This document shows, piece after piece, positions 34,964 through 49,279 of a stretch of DNA of 64,000 bases. The stretch comes from Beta vulgaris subsp. vulgaris (taxonomy: Eukaryota; Streptophyta; Magnoliopsida; Caryophyllales; Amaranthaceae): assembly GCF_026745355.1 (NCBI RefSeq), contig NC_079202.1, positions 56,923,655 through 56,987,654 of the forward strand, written 5' to 3'. Within the stretch, counting starts at the first letter, position 1. Every line of letters starts with the position of its first letter. Under the pieces are notes generated by a model. That model was not told the origin of the DNA, made no database searches, and saw only the letters and a list, made by a program, of their open reading frames with translations. Made by a program: the position numbers and the translations under genes.

Positions 34964-36599
34964 CATTAACCTGTATAATTAGACTGAATGACTTGCGATA
35001 ACTATTGGTCTAGTAAAAATCTTTTATCTTACCAAGAGGTTCTCAATTGGGTGGAGGGGGGGGGGGTGTGCATCTGCTTAATACACCGGTTTGAGATTTT
35101 GCATTTTCAAGCAGAGCCCCCACTAAGGCTATGTTCAGTTCACCTAAAATTTTCTGATCTGAACTTATCTGATCTGAACTTATTTTTTCTTATCTGATCT
35201 ACAAGATCTTATCATTTATAAAATATATTATTACTATTATATTATTACTTTGTAATTCATTATTATGCAATACATTATATATAAGATCTTCTTTATAGTA
35301 TTACTATTATTATCATTTTATTTCTATTATAACTTTTATTATTAATAATAATAATTATTATTATCATTATTATAAGAACAACAATAATAATTATAATCAT
35401 AATAATAATAATTATTACTAAAAATAATTATATAACTCAAGTCATTAATTTATAAGAGCACTTAATTATACAATGTTTCACACTTTCCCTTAAAAAAATG
35501 TTTCACACTTGAGAAGTCGGCAGACTCAACTCTTTTTTTTCATATAAAATAAAATAAGATATACAAACAACTATAACTTGCGCAAAAAAGAAATAAATAG
35601 CATGCAACTTCAAATAGTTAGAGAGATTTGGAATCGGTAGGAAGAGGTATACCTAATCCAAATTTATATTGTTATCTCACACTTAGCTTATTTTGAAATG
35701 TAATCCGAACTTAGTAGTTTCGTTTTCATGAATTTGAGCTATCTATTTTATGTATTTCTTATCTTTGCGTCAATCTTATGTTCTTAACACGTGGCTTTTA
35801 ATTTTCTATTATTTAATAACAGCAAAATAACTTAATATAATGATAACAATGACATTTATAATGGTAACAACAAGATTAATACTAATTACCAATATTAATA
35901 ATTAATAAGTACAACAACAATAATAATAATCCTTTTGAACAAATGTACTAGTAAATAATAATACTCCCTTTGTATCTTTTTATATTTCTCACTTATAATC
36001 TTGACACTATTCACAATTAGAGAGAATCTTTTAGATTTTCTCAATATATAAGAAAAAATATAGTCATGTGGGGTCTTGTTAGATTCGTCTCAAATGAGTA
36101 CTTTATTAATATTCAATTATTATAATTTTTACTAATATGTAATGAAAGATATTTAATAGTAATAATGAGTTTTTAAATATAAGCATGATTTGATCTGATC
36201 TGATCTGATCTAGTCTGATCTAATCTGACCTGATCTGATCTTATTTTTTCTGCTCTGATCTAAACTTATTTTTTCTGATCCGATCTGATTTCAAATGAGC
36301 AATGAGGAAAAAAAAATCTTGGGTGTACCATGGTCACGAATATACAGAAGTGTATGCTAAAATTTTTGGATTCTAAATTGTCATTCCGTTCGTTTCTTAT
36401 AGAATTGTCATATTTCTTCCATTTTATTTTTAATGAAACGTATTGGGTTGAAAAGGAGAGAGATAGAGAAAACGAAATTGAGGGACCCATATTATATGGA
36501 GAGATAGAGAAAACGAAATTGAGGGACCCACAAGTTTGAGCCCACTACCTACTTGTGCTTGGGTATAGGGATTTCCTTAATTTTCTTACTCTCAAGCAT

Positions 36600-37615
36600 C
36601 ACTACAAAAAAAACTCGTTTTAGCAACGGACAGAATCCGTCGCTAAATAGGCAAAATCCGTCGCTAAATTGAATTAGCGACGGATTTAGGGACGGATTAT
36701 GTCCGTCCCTAGAACCTTCGTCGCTAAATCAATTTAGCGACGGAACTTTGTATTCCGCCCTAAATTAGGGACGGAATTTAAATCTGTCCCTAAATTAGGG
36801 ACGGAAAATAAAATCCGTAGCTAAATTTAGGGACGGAAATAAAAATCCGTAGTTAAATTTAGCTACGGATTTTGAAATCCGTAGCTAATTTAGCTACGGA
36901 AATGAAAATCCGTAGCTAAATTTAGCTACGGATTTTCATTTCCGTCCCTAAATTTAACTGTAATCACCAATTTCTAGCGACGGATTTAACTGTTATTCGT
37001 CCCTACTCGTAATCGAACTGGATGCGCTCTTCCCCGGAATCGAACTCGTAACCTCAAAGTCATAAGCTAAAGGTCCAACCAATTACTCTGCATACGAACT
37101 TGTTAAACTGTTTATATGTACTGGAAGAATTAGCGACGGATTCTAAAATCCGTAGCTAAATTAGGGACGGATTTGACAATCTGTCGCTAATTCAGGGACG
37201 GATTTCAAAATCAAATTGTTTTGTGAAAGTTCGTAGAAAGTCCTTAAAATTGCTAAATTAGCTACGGATTTTGATTTCCGTAGCTAAATTAGCTACGGAT
37301 TTTCATTTCTGTAGCTAAATTAGCTACGGTTTTTCATTTCCGTAGCTATATTAGCTACGGTTTTTCATTTCCGTCCCTAATTTTTCCCATTAAAGGCAAT
37401 TGTTTTCCCTAAGTTTAAGGAACTAATTGTTTAGGGACGGATTTCTGGATCCGTCCCTAAATTTAGGGACGGATTTTAGGATCCGTCGCTAGTTAGGGAT
37501 GGCTTTGTGTATCCGTCCCTAATTAGAGACGGATCCTACAATCCGTCCCTAATTTAGGGACGGATTTTAATCCGTCCCTAACTTTTTGTTGCTATACGAG
37601 CTTTGTTTTGTAGTG
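36600..37615. mobile_element. Non-autonomous CACTA element, copy D
   Basis: Complete copy with the same ends and CAT flanks. One base is missing in TTCCGCCCTAA near 36756. Confidence 0.92.
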
Positions 37616-38830
37616 CATTAACCTGTATAATTAGACTGAATGACTTGCGATAACTATTGGTCTAGTAAAAATCTTTTATCTTACCAAGAGGTTCTCAATT
37701 GGGTGGAGGGGGGGGGTGTGCATCTGCTTAATACACCGGTTTGAGATTTTGCATTTTCAAGCAGAGCCCCCACTAAGGCTATGTTCAGTTCACCTAAAAT
37801 TTTCTGATCTGAACTTATCTGATCTGAACTTATTTTTTCTTATCTGATCTACAAGATCTTATCATTTATAAAATATATTATTACTATTATATTATTACTT
37901 TGTAATTCATTATTATGCAATACATTATATATAAGATCTTCTTTATAGTATTACTATTATTATCATTTTATTTCTATTATAACTTTTATTATTAATAATA
38001 ATAATTATTATTATCATTATTATAAGAACAACAATAATAATTATAATCAATAATAATATTATTACTAAAAATAATTATATAACTCAAGTCATTAATTTAT
38101 AAGAGCACTTATTATACAATGTTTCACACTTTCCCTTAAAAAAATGTTTCACACTTGAGAAGTCGGCAGACTCAACTCTTTTTTTTCATAGAAAATAAAA
38201 TAAGATATACAAACAACTATACTTGCGCAAAAAAGAAATAAATAGCATGCAACTTCAAATATTAGAGAGATTTGGAATCGGTAGGAAGAGGTATACCTAA
38301 TCAAATTTATATTGTGTATCTCACACTTAGCTTATTTTGAAATGTAATCCGAACTTAGTAGTTTCGTTTTCATGAATTTGAGCTATCATATTTTATTATT
38401 TCTTATCTTTGCGTCAATCTTATGTTCTTAACACGTGGCTTTTAATTTTCTATTATTTAATAACAGCAAAATAACTTAATATAATGATAACAATGACATT
38501 TATAATGGTAACAACAAGATTAATACTAATTACCAATATTAATAATTAATAAGTACAACAACAATAATAATAATCCTTTTGAACAAATGTACTAGTAAAT
38601 AATAATACTCCCTTTGTATTTTTATATTTTCTCACTTAGAATCTTGACACTATTCACAATTAGAGAGAATCTTTTAGATTTTTCTCAATATATAAGAAAA
38701 AATATAGTCATGTGGGTCTTGTTGATTCGTCTCAAATGAGTACTTTATTAATATTCAATTATTATAATTTTTACTAATATGTAATGAAAGATATTTAATA
38801 GTAATAATGAGTTTTTAAATATAAGCATGA

Positions 38831-39512
38831 TTTTCATTTCCGTCCCTAAATTTAACTGTAATCACCAATTTCTAGCGACGGATTTAACTGTTATTCGTCC
38901 CTACTCGTAATCGAACTGGATGCGCTCTTCCCCGGAATCGAACTCGTAACCTCAAAGTCATAAGCTAAAGGTCCAACCAATTACTCTGCATACGAACTTG
39001 TTAAACTGTTTATATGTACTGGAAGAATTAGCGACGGATTCTAAAATCCGTAGCTAAATTAGGGACGGATTTGACAATCTGTCGCTAATTCAGGGACGGA
39101 TTTCAAAATCAAATTGTTTTGTGAAAGTTCGTAGAAAGTCCTTAAAATTGCTAAATTAGCTACGGATTTTGATTTCCGTAGCTAAATTAGCTACGGATTT
39201 TCATTTCTGTAGCTAAATTAGCTACGGTTTTTCATTTCCGTAGCTATATTAGCTACGGTTTTTCATTTCCGTCCCTAATTTTTCCCATTAAAGGCAATTG
39301 TTTTCCCTAAGTTTAAGGAACTAATTGTTTAGGGACGGATTTCTGGATCCGTCCCTAAATTTAGGGACGGATTTTAGGATCCGTCGCTAGTTGGGATGGC
39401 TTTGTGTATCCGTCCCTAATTAGAGACGGATCCTACAATCCGTCCCTAATTTAGGGACGGATTTTAATCCGTCCCTAACTTTTTGTTGCTATACGAGCTT
39501 TGTTTTGTAGTG
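38831..39512. mobile_element. CACTA element, left-truncated copy E
   Basis: The left end is missing. Sequence joins from AATATAAGCATGATTT of the preceding PIF-like element straight to TTCATTTCCGTCCC inside the CACTA element, with GATTT common to both parents. The right terminus and CAT are kept. Confidence 0.9.
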
Positions 39513-40723
39513 CATTAACCTGTATAATTAGACTGAATGACTTGCGATAACTATTGGTCTAAAAAATCTTTTATCTTACCAAGAGGTTCTCAATTGGGTG
39601 GAGGGGGGGGGGTATGCATCTGCTTAATACACCGGTTTGAGATTTTGCATTTTCAAGCAGAGCCCCACTAAGGCTATGTTCAGTTCACCTAAAATTTTCT
39701 TGATTAACTTATCTGATCTGAACTTATTTTTCTTATCTGATCTACAAGATCTTATCATTTATAAATATATTATTACTATTGTATTATTACTTTGTAATTC
39801 ATTATTATGCAATACATTATATATAAGATCTTCTTTATAGTATTACTATTATTATCATTTTATTTCTATTATAACTTTTATTATTAATAATAATAATTAT
39901 TATTATCATTATTATAAGAACAACAATAATAATTATAATCATAATAATAATAATTATTACTAAAAAAACTATATAACCCAAGCCATTAGTTTATAAGAGC
40001 ACTTATGTTTCACACTTTCCCTTAAAAAAATGTTTGACACTTGAGAAGTCGGCAGACTCAACTCTTTTTTTTCATATAAAATAAAATAAGATATACAAAC
40101 AACTAAACTTGCGCAAAAAAGAAATAAATAGCATGCAACTTCAAATAGTTAGAGAGATTTGGAAATCGGTAGGAAGAGTATACCTAATCCAAATTTATAT
40201 TGTGTATCTCACACTTAGCTTATTTTGAAATGTAATCCGAACTTAGTAGTTTCGTTTTCATGAATTTGAGCTATCATATTTTATGTATTTCTTATTCTTT
40301 GCGTCAATCTTATGTTCTTAACACGTGGCTTTTAATTTTCTATTATTTAATAACAGCAAAATAACTTAATATAATGATAACAATGACATTTATAATGGTA
40401 ACAACAAGATTAATACTAATTACCAATATTAATAATTAATAAGTACAAACAACAATAATAATAATCCTTTTGAACAAATGTACTAGTAAATAATAATACT
40501 CCCTTTGTATCTTTTTATATTTCTCACTTAGAATCTTGACACTATTCACAATTAGAGAGAATCTTTTAGATTTTCTCAATATATAAGAAAAAATATAGTC
40601 ATGTGGGGTCTTGTTAGATTCGTCTCAAATGAGTACTTTATTAATATTCAATTATTATAATTTTTACTAATATGTAATGAAAGATATTTAATAGTAATAA
40701 TGAGTTTTTAAATATAAGCATGA

Positions 40724-41404
40724 TTTTCATTTCCGTCCCTAAATTTAACTGTAATCACCAATTTCTAGCGACGGATTTAACTGTTATTCGTCCCTACTCG
40801 TAATCGAACTGGATGCGCTCTTCCCCGGAATCGAACTCGTAACCTCAAAGTCATAAGCTAAAGGTCCAACCAATTACTCTGCATACGAACTTGTTAAACT
40901 GTTTATATGTACTGGAAGAATTAGCGACGGATTCTAAAATCCGTAGCTAAATTAGGGACGGATTTGACAATCTGTCGCTAATTCAGGGACGGATTTCAAA
41001 ATCAAATTGTTTTGTGAAAGTTCGTAGAAAGTCCTTAAAATTGCTAAATTAGCTACGGATTTTGATTTCCGTAGCTAAATTAGCTACGGATTTTCATTTC
41101 TGTAGCTAAATTAGCTACGGTTTTTCATTTCCGTAGCTATATTAGCTACGGTTTTTCATTTCCGTCCCTAATTTTTCCCAAAAGGCAATTGTTTTCCCTA
41201 AGTTTAAGGAACTAATTGTTTAGGGACGGATTTCTGGATCCGTCCCTAAATTTAGGGACGGATTTTAGGATCCGTCGCTAGTTTAGGGATGGCTTTGTGT
41301 ATCCGTCCTAATTAGAGACGGATCCTACAATCCGTCCCTAATTTAGGGACGGATTTTAATCCGTCCCTAACTTTTTGTTGCTATACGAGCTTTGTTTTGT
41401 AGTG
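40724..41404. mobile_element. CACTA element, left-truncated copy F
   Basis: Identical breakpoint to copy E, so the deletion happened once and was then duplicated as a unit. Confidence 0.9.
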
Positions 41405-43037
41405 CATTAACCTGTATAATTAGACTGAATGACTTGCGATAACTATTGTCTAGTAAAAATCTTTTATCTTACCAAGAGGTTCTCAATGGGTGGAGGGGGG
41501 GGGGTGTGCATCTGCTTAATACACCGGTTTGAGATTTTGCATTTCAAGCAGAGCCCCACTAAGGCTATGTTCAGTTCACCTAAAATTTTCTGATCTGAAC
41601 TTATCTGATCTGAACTTATTTTTCTTATCTGATCTACAAGATCTTATCATTTATAAAATATATTATTACTATTTATTATTACTTTGTAATTCATTATTAT
41701 GCAATACATTATATATAAGATCTTCTTTATAGTATTTACTATTATTATCATTTTATTTCTATTATAACTTTTATTATTAATAATAATAATTATTATTATC
41801 ATTATTATAAGAACAACAATAATAATTATAATCATAATAATAATAATTATTACTAAAAATAATTATATAACTCAAGTCATTAATTTATAAGAGCACTTAA
41901 TTATACAATGTTTCACACTTTCCCTTAAAAAAATGTTTCACACTTGAGAAGTCGGCAGACTCAACTCTTTTTTTTTCATATAAAATAAAATAAGATATAC
42001 AAACAACTATAACTTGCGCAAAAAAGAAATAAATAGCATGCAACTTCAAATAGTTAGAGAGATTTGGAATCGGTAGGAAGAGGTATACCTAATCCAAATT
42101 TATATTGTGTATCTCACACTTAGCTTATTTTGAAATGTAATCCGAACTTAGTAGTTTCGTTTTCATGAATTTGAGCTATCATATTTTATGTATTTCTTAT
42201 CTTTGCGTCAATCTTATGTTCTTAACACGTGGCTTTTAATTTTCTATTATTTAATAACAGCAAAATAACTTAATATAATGATAACAATGACATTTATAAT
42301 GGTAACAACAAGATTAATACTAATTACCAATATTAATAATTAATAAGTACAACAACAATAATAATAATCCTTTTGAACAAATGTACTAGTAAATAATAAT
42401 ACTCCCTTTGTATCTTTTATATTTCTCACTTAGAATCTTGACACTATTCACAATTAGAGAGAATCTTTTAGATTTTCTCAATATATAAGAAAAAATATAG
42501 TCATGTGGGGTCTTGTTAGATTCGTCTCAAATGAGTACTTTATTAATATTCAATTATTATAATTTTTACTAATATGTAATGAAAGATATTTAATAGTAAT
42601 AATGATTTTTAAATATAAGCATGATTTGATCTGATCTGATCTGATCTAGTCTGATCTAATCTGACCTGATCTGATCTTATTTTTTCTGCTCTGATCTAAA
42701 CTTATTTTTTCTGATCCGATCTGATTTCAATATGAGCAATGAGGAAAAAAAAAATCTTGGGTGTACCATGGTCACGAATATACAGAAGTGTATGCTAAAA
42801 TTTTTGGATTCTAATTTTCATTCCGTTCGTTTCTTATAGAATTGTCATATTTCTTCCATTTTATTTTTAATGAAACGCATTGGGTTGAAAAGGAGAGAGA
42901 TAGAGAAAACGAAATTGAGGGACCCATATTATATGGAGAGATAGAGAAAACGAAATTGAGGGACCCACAAGTTTGAGCCCCACTACCTACTTGTGCTTGG
43001 GTATAGGGATTTCCTTAATTTTCTTACTCTCAAGCAT

Positions 43038-44055
43038 CACTACAAAAAAAACTCGTTTTAGCAACGGACAGAAATCCGTCGCTAAATAGGCAAAATCCGT
43101 CGCTAAATTGAATTAGCGACGGATTTAGGGACGGATTATGTCCGTCCCTAGAACCTTCGTCGCTAAATCAATTTAGCGACGGAACTTTGTATTCCGTCCC
43201 TAAATTAGGGACGGAATTTAAATCTGTCCCTAAATTAGGGACGGAAAATAAAATCCGTAGCTAAATTTAGGGACGGAAATAAAAATCCGTAGTTAAATTT
43301 AGCTACGGATTTTGAAATCCGTAGCTAATTTAGCTACGGAAATGAAAATCCGTAGCTAAATTTAGCTACGGATTTTCATTTCCGTCCCTAAATTTAACTG
43401 TAATCACCAATTTCTAGCGACGGATTTAACTGTTATTCGTCCCTACTCGTAATCGAACTGGATGCGCTCTTCCCCGGAATCGAACTCGTAACCTCAAAGT
43501 CATAAGCTAAAGGTCCAACCAATTACTCTGCATACGAACTTGTTAAACTGTTTATATGTACTGGAAGAATTAGCGACGGATTCTAAAATCCGTAGCTAAA
43601 TTAGGGACGGATTTGACAATCTGTCGCTAATTCAGGGACGGATTTCAAAATCAAATTGTTTTGTGAAAGTTCGTAGAAAGTCCTTAAAATTGCTAAATTA
43701 GCTACGGATTTTGATTTCCGTAGCTAAATTAGCTACGGATTTTCATTTCTGTAGCTAAATTAGCTACGGTTTTTCATTTCCGTAGCTATATTAGCTACGG
43801 TTTTTCATTTCCGTCCCTAATTTTTCCCATTAAAGGCAATTGTTTTCCCTAAGTTTAAGGAACTAATTGTTTAGGGACGGATTTCTGGATCCGTCCCTAA
43901 ATTTAGGGACGGATTTTAGGATCCGTCGCTAGTTAGGGATGGCTTTGTGTATCCGTCCCTAATTAGAGACGGATCCTACAATCCGTCCCTAATTTAGGGA
44001 CGGATTTTAATCCGTCCCTAACTTTTTGTTGCTATACGAGCTTTGTTTTGTAGTG
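43038..44055. mobile_element. Non-autonomous CACTA element, copy G
   Basis: Complete copy with CAT flanks, at the head of the only full-length array unit that also carries an intact GLP exon 1. Confidence 0.92.
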
Positions 44056-44215
44056 CATTAACCTGTATAATTAGACTGAATGACTTGCGATAACTATTGG
44101 TCTAGTAAAAATCTTTTATCTTACCAAGAGGTTCTAATTGGGTGGAGGGGGGGGGTGTGCATCTGCTTAATACACCGGTTTGAGATTTTGCATTTTCAAG
44201 CAGAGCCCCCACTAA

Positions 44216-45413
44216 GGCTATGTTCAGTTCACCTAAAATTTTCTGATCTGAACTTATCTGATCTGAACTTATTTTTCTTATCTGATCTACAAGATCTTAT
44301 CATTTATAAAATATATTATTACTATTATATTATTACTTTGTAATTCATTATTATGCAATACATATATATAAGATCTTCTTTATAGTATTACTATTATTAT
44401 CATTTTATTTCTATTATAACTTTATTATTAATAATAATAATTATTATTATCATTATTATAAGAACAACAATAATAATTATAATCATAATATATAATTATT
44501 ACTAAAAATAATTATATAACTCAAGTCATTAATTTATAAGAGCACTTAATTATACAATGTTTCACACTTTCCCTTAAAAAAATGTTTCACACTTGAGAAG
44601 TCGGCAGACTCAACTCTTTTTTTTCATATAAAATAAAATAAGATATACAAACAACTATAACTTGCGCAAAAAAAAATAAATAGCAGTGCAACTTCAAATA
44701 GTTAGAGAGATTTGGAATCGGTAGGAAGAGGTATACCTAATCCAAATTTATATTGTGTATCTCACACTTAGCTTATTTTGAAATGTAATCCGAACTTAGT
44801 AGTTTCGTTTCATGAATTTGAGCTATCATATTTTATTATTTCTTATCTTTGCGTCAATCTTATGTTCTTAACACGTGGCTTTTAATTTTCTATTATTTAA
44901 TAACAAGCAAAATAACTTAATATAATGATAACAATGACATTTATAATGGTAACAACAAGATTAATACTAATTACCAATATTAATAATTAATAAGTACAAC
45001 AACAATAATAATAATCCTTTTGAACAAATGTACTAGTAAATAATAATACTCCCTTTGTATTTTTATATTTCTCACTTAGAATTTGACACTATTCACAATT
45101 AGAGAGATCTTTTAGATTTTTCTCAATATATAAGAAAAAATATAGTCATGTGGGGTCTTGTTTAGATTCGTCTCAATGAGTACTTTATTAATATTCAATT
45201 ATTATAATTTTTACTAATATGTAATGAAAGATATTTAATAGTAATAATGAGTTTTTAAATATAAGCATGATTGATCTGATCTGATCTGATCTATCTGATC
45301 TAATCTGACCTTGATCTGATCTTATTTTTCTGTCTTGATCTAACTTATTTTATCTTCTGATCCGATCTGATTAAATCTGAAATAAGCAAAAAATAAGTGA
45401 ACTGACCATAGCC
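44216..45413. mobile_element. PIF/Harbinger-like element, array copy G
   Basis: Complete copy with both inverted ends and TAA flanks. It ends about 310 bases upstream of the exon 1 ATG, so it borders the GLP promoter. Several one-base losses in the GATCTG tract distinguish it from copy A. Confidence 0.72.
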
Positions 45414-45622
45414 TAAATCAAGCTATGCTTGACATGAGTGACATACTATGACGTGTGATAAAAATCACGACTTTCTCATTGAGAGTTAATTAATGTGCCA
45501 ACTCCAAATCTCCAATAAATCTAGTGGATCGGAGGTCCCCTCTTAAAACGACATACAAGTGATCGATATTGAACACACAAACTGTATGGTTCATGATTAA
45601 TTATGCATTGCCGATTTTTATC

Positions 45623-45632
45623 TATAAAAAGG
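45623..45632 (+). promoter_or_regulatory. TATA box of array exon 1
   Basis: TATAAAAAGG, 104 bases upstream of the ATG at 45727. Confidence 0.6.
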
Positions 45633-45726
45633 ACATTTTTTCCCTCTCATGCCGTCACATTTAAAATACAACCAAAAAAAAGTTCGTTAAAAGTGTATTA
45701 GCTACTCAAATCTTAACTAGTCTTCA

Positions 45727-45880
45727 ATGGAGAAGACTGATAGAGCTGGCAATACTGCAATCTGGGTCACTGCGGCTTTATGCATTGCCTTTGCAATGAG
45801 TTTTGCGACTGATTTTCCCGTCGCTAACGCCTCTCCCCTACAAGATTTTTGTGTCGGTGTAGATGACCCTAAATCTGCAG
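45727..45880 (+). CDS. Germin-like protein exon 1, intact but orphan
   Basis: The 154-base exon encodes 51 residues plus one base: a hydrophobic signal peptide (VTAALCIAFAMSF), then ASPLQDFCVGVDDPKSA. It ends TCTGCAG|gttcac, a good donor. Its own exon 2 is missing: the early intron is followed by a new array unit instead. The next compatible acceptor is at 50792, in front of the intact exon 2. Splicing there, skipping the damaged exon 1 at 49124, would give a 248-residue protein with a 4.9 kb intron. This is the only intact exon 1 of this GLP type in the window. Confidence 0.8.
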
Positions 45881-46436
45881 GTTCACTTGTCCATCTCTTT
45901 TTTATTTTTTTTTAAAGTTTAATACATTAATTTGAGGGAGTGACTCAAACTGTTACCTCCGTTTTCTACAACCAAAAATTGACCTAAGAATATAAAAATT
46001 TAAATTTTAGGGGTTCATTCATCATCATATGTCCTTTTGTACCATGTGTATAGTATATTGAAGATAAATTTTCCTCATTTGTTCATTGACTTTCTTTTTT
46101 TTACATTTTGCTCATTTGCATAATTTCAAATGAACAATGAGGAAAAAAAAAATCTTGGGTGTACCATGGTCACGAATATACAGAAGTGTATGCTAAAATT
46201 TTTGGATTCTAAATTGTCATTCCGTTCGTTTCTTATAGAATTGTCATATTTCTTCCATTTTATTTTTAATGAAACGCATTGGGTTGAAAAGGAGAGAGAT
46301 AGAGAAAACGAAATTGAGGGACCCATATTATATGGAGAGATAGAGAAAACGAAATTGAGGGACCCACAAGTTTGAGCCCCACTACCTACTTGTGCTTGGG
46401 TATAGGGATTTCCTTAATTTTCTTACTCTCAAGCAT

Positions 46437-47453
46437 CACTACAAAAAAAACTCGTTTTAGCAACGGACAGAATCCGTCGCTAAATAGGCAAAATCCGTCG
46501 CTAAATTGAATTAGCGACGGATTTAGGGACGGATTATGTCCGTCCCTAGAACCTTCGTCGCTAAATCAATTTAGCGACGGAACTTTGTATTCCGTCCCTA
46601 AATTAGGGACGGAATTTAAATCTGTCCCTAAATTAGGGACGGAAAATAAAATCCGTAGCTAAATTTAGGGACGGAAATAAAAATCCGTAGTTAAATTTAG
46701 CTACGGATTTTGAAATCCGTAGCTAATTTAGCTACGGAAATGAAAATCCGTAGCTAAATTTAGCTACGGATTTTCATTTCCGTCCCTAAATTTAACTGTA
46801 ATCACCAATTTCTAGCGACGGATTTAACTGTTATTCGTCCCTACTCGTAATCGAACTGGATGCGCTCTTCCCCGGAATCGAACTCGTAACCTCAAAGTCA
46901 TAAGCTAAAGGTCCAACCAATTACTCTGCATACGAACTTGTTAAACTGTTTATATGTACTGGAAGAATTAGCGACGGATTCTAAAATCCGTAGCTAAATT
47001 AGGGACGGATTTGACAATCTGTCGCTAATTCAGGGACGGATTTCAAAATCAAATTGTTTTGTGAAAGTTCGTAGAAAGTCCTTAAAATTGCTAAATTAGC
47101 TACGGATTTTGATTTCCGTAGCTAAATTAGCTACGGATTTTCATTTCTGTAGCTAAATTAGCTACGGTTTTTCATTTCCGTAGCTATATTAGCTACGGTT
47201 TTTCATTTCCGTCCCTAATTTTTCCCATTAAAGGCAATTGTTTTCCCTAAGTTTAAGGAACTAATTGTTTAGGGACGGATTTCTGGATCCGTCCCTAAAT
47301 TTAGGGACGGATTTTAGGATCCGTCGCTAGTTAGGGATGGCTTTGTGTATCCGTCCCTAATTAGAGACGGATCCTACAATCCGTCCCTAATTTAGGGACG
47401 GATTTTAATCCGTCCCTAACTTTTTGTTGCTATACGAGCTTTGTTTTGTAGTG
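46437..47453. mobile_element. Non-autonomous CACTA element, copy H
   Basis: Complete copy with CAT flanks, the last unit of the array, upstream of the GLP promoter at 49021. Confidence 0.92.
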
Positions 47454-47614
47454 CATTAACCTGTATAATTAGACTGAATGACTTGCGATAACTATTGGTC
47501 TAGTAAAAATCTTTTATCTTACCAAGAGGTTCTCAATTGGGTGGAGGGGGGGGGTGTGCATCTGCTTAATACACCGGTTTGAGATTTTGCATTTTCAAGC
47601 AGAGCCCCCACTAA

Positions 47615-48811
47615 GGCTATGTTCAGTTCACCTAAAATTTTCTGATCTGAACTTATCTGATCTGAACTTATTTTTTCTTATTCTGATTCATACAAGATCT
47701 TATCTTTATAAAATATATTATTACTATTATATTATTACTTTGTAATCATTATTATGCAATACATATATATAAGATCTTCTTTATAGTATTACTATTATTA
47801 TCATTTTATTTCTATTTATAACTTTTATTAATTAATAATAATTATTATTATCATTATTATAAGAACAACAATAATAATTATAATATAATAATATAATTAT
47901 TTACTAAAAATAATTATATAACTCAAGTCATTAATTTATAAGAGCACTTATACAATGTTTCACACTTTCCCTTAAAAAAATGTTTCACACTTGAGAAGTC
48001 GGCAGACTCAACTCTTTTTTTCATATAAAATAAAATAAAATATACAAACAACTATGACTTGCGCATAAAAGAAATAAATAGCGTGCAACTTCAAATAGTA
48101 GAGAGATTTGGAATTCGGTAGGAAGAGGTATACCGAATCTAAATTTATAATTTGTATCTCACACTTAGCTTATTTTGAAATGTAATCCGAACTTAGTAGT
48201 TTCGTTTCATGAATTTGAGCTATCATATTTTATATATTTCTTATTTTTGCGTCAATCTTATGTTCTTAACACGTGGCTTTTAATTTTCTATTATTTAATA
48301 ACAACAAAATAACTTAATATAATGATAACAATGACATTTATAATGGTAACAACAAGATTAATAATAATTACCAATATTAATAATTAATAAGTACAACAAC
48401 AAAATAATAATCCTTTTGAACAAATGTACTAGTAAATAATAATACTCCCTTTGTATTTTTTATCTTTCTCACTTAGAATCTTGCTTGACACTATTCACAA
48501 TTAGAGAAATCTTTTAGATTTTTCTCAATATATAAGAAAAAATATAGTCATGTGGGGTCTTGTTTGATTCGTCTCAATGAGTACTTTATTAATATTCAAT
48601 TATTATAATTTTTACTAATATGTAATGAAAGATATTTAATAGTAATAATGAGTTTTTAAATATAAGCATGATTGATCTGATCTGATCTGATCTGTCTGAT
48701 CTAATCTGACCTGATCTGATCTTATTTTTTCTGATCTGATCTAAACTTATTTTTTCTGATCCGATCTGATTAATCTGAAATAAGCAAAAATAAGGTGAAC
48801 TGACCATAGCC
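47615..48811. mobile_element. PIF/Harbinger-like element, array copy H
   Basis: Both inverted ends and TAA flanks are present. It is more diverged in its A/T repeats than the other copies. Confidence 0.72.
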
Positions 48812-49020
48812 TAAATCAAGCTATGCTTGACATGAGTGACATACTATGACGTGTGATAAAAAATCACGACTTTCTCATTGAGAGTTAATTAATGTGCCAA
48901 CTCCAAATCTCCAATAAATCTAGTGGATCGGAGGTCCCCTCTTAAAACGACATACAAGTGATCGATATTGAACACACAAACTGTATGGTTCATGATTAAT
49001 ATGCATTGCCGATTTTTATC

Positions 49021-49030
49021 TATAAAAAGG
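49021..49030 (+). promoter_or_regulatory. TATA box next to exon 1 of the last unit
   Basis: TATAAAAAGG, 103 bases upstream of the ATG at 49124. Confidence 0.6.
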
Positions 49031-49123
49031 ACATTTTTTCCCTCTCATGCCGTCACATTTAAAATACAACCAAAAAAAAGTTCGTTAAAAGGGTATTAGC
49101 TACTCAAACTTAACTAGTCTTCA

Positions 49124-49279
49124 ATGGAGAAGACTGATAGAGCTGGCAATACTGCAATCTGGGTCACTGCGGCTTTATGCATTGCCTTTGCAATGAGTTT
49201 TGCGACTGATTTTCCCGTCGCTAACGCCTCTCCCCTACAAGATTTTTGTGTGTCGGTGTAGATGACCCTAAATCTGCAG
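49124..49279 (+). pseudogene. Germin-like protein exon 1, frameshifted
   Basis: Same as the exon at 45727 but with two extra bases in the GTGTGTCGG stretch near 49250, giving 156 bases and a TAG after SLPLQ-DFCVSV-type reading. It is the exon 1 closest to the intact exon 2 at 50793, at a normal intron distance of 1513 bp. If the two extra bases are a sequencing error, this would be the ordinary exon 1 of that gene. Confidence 0.8.
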
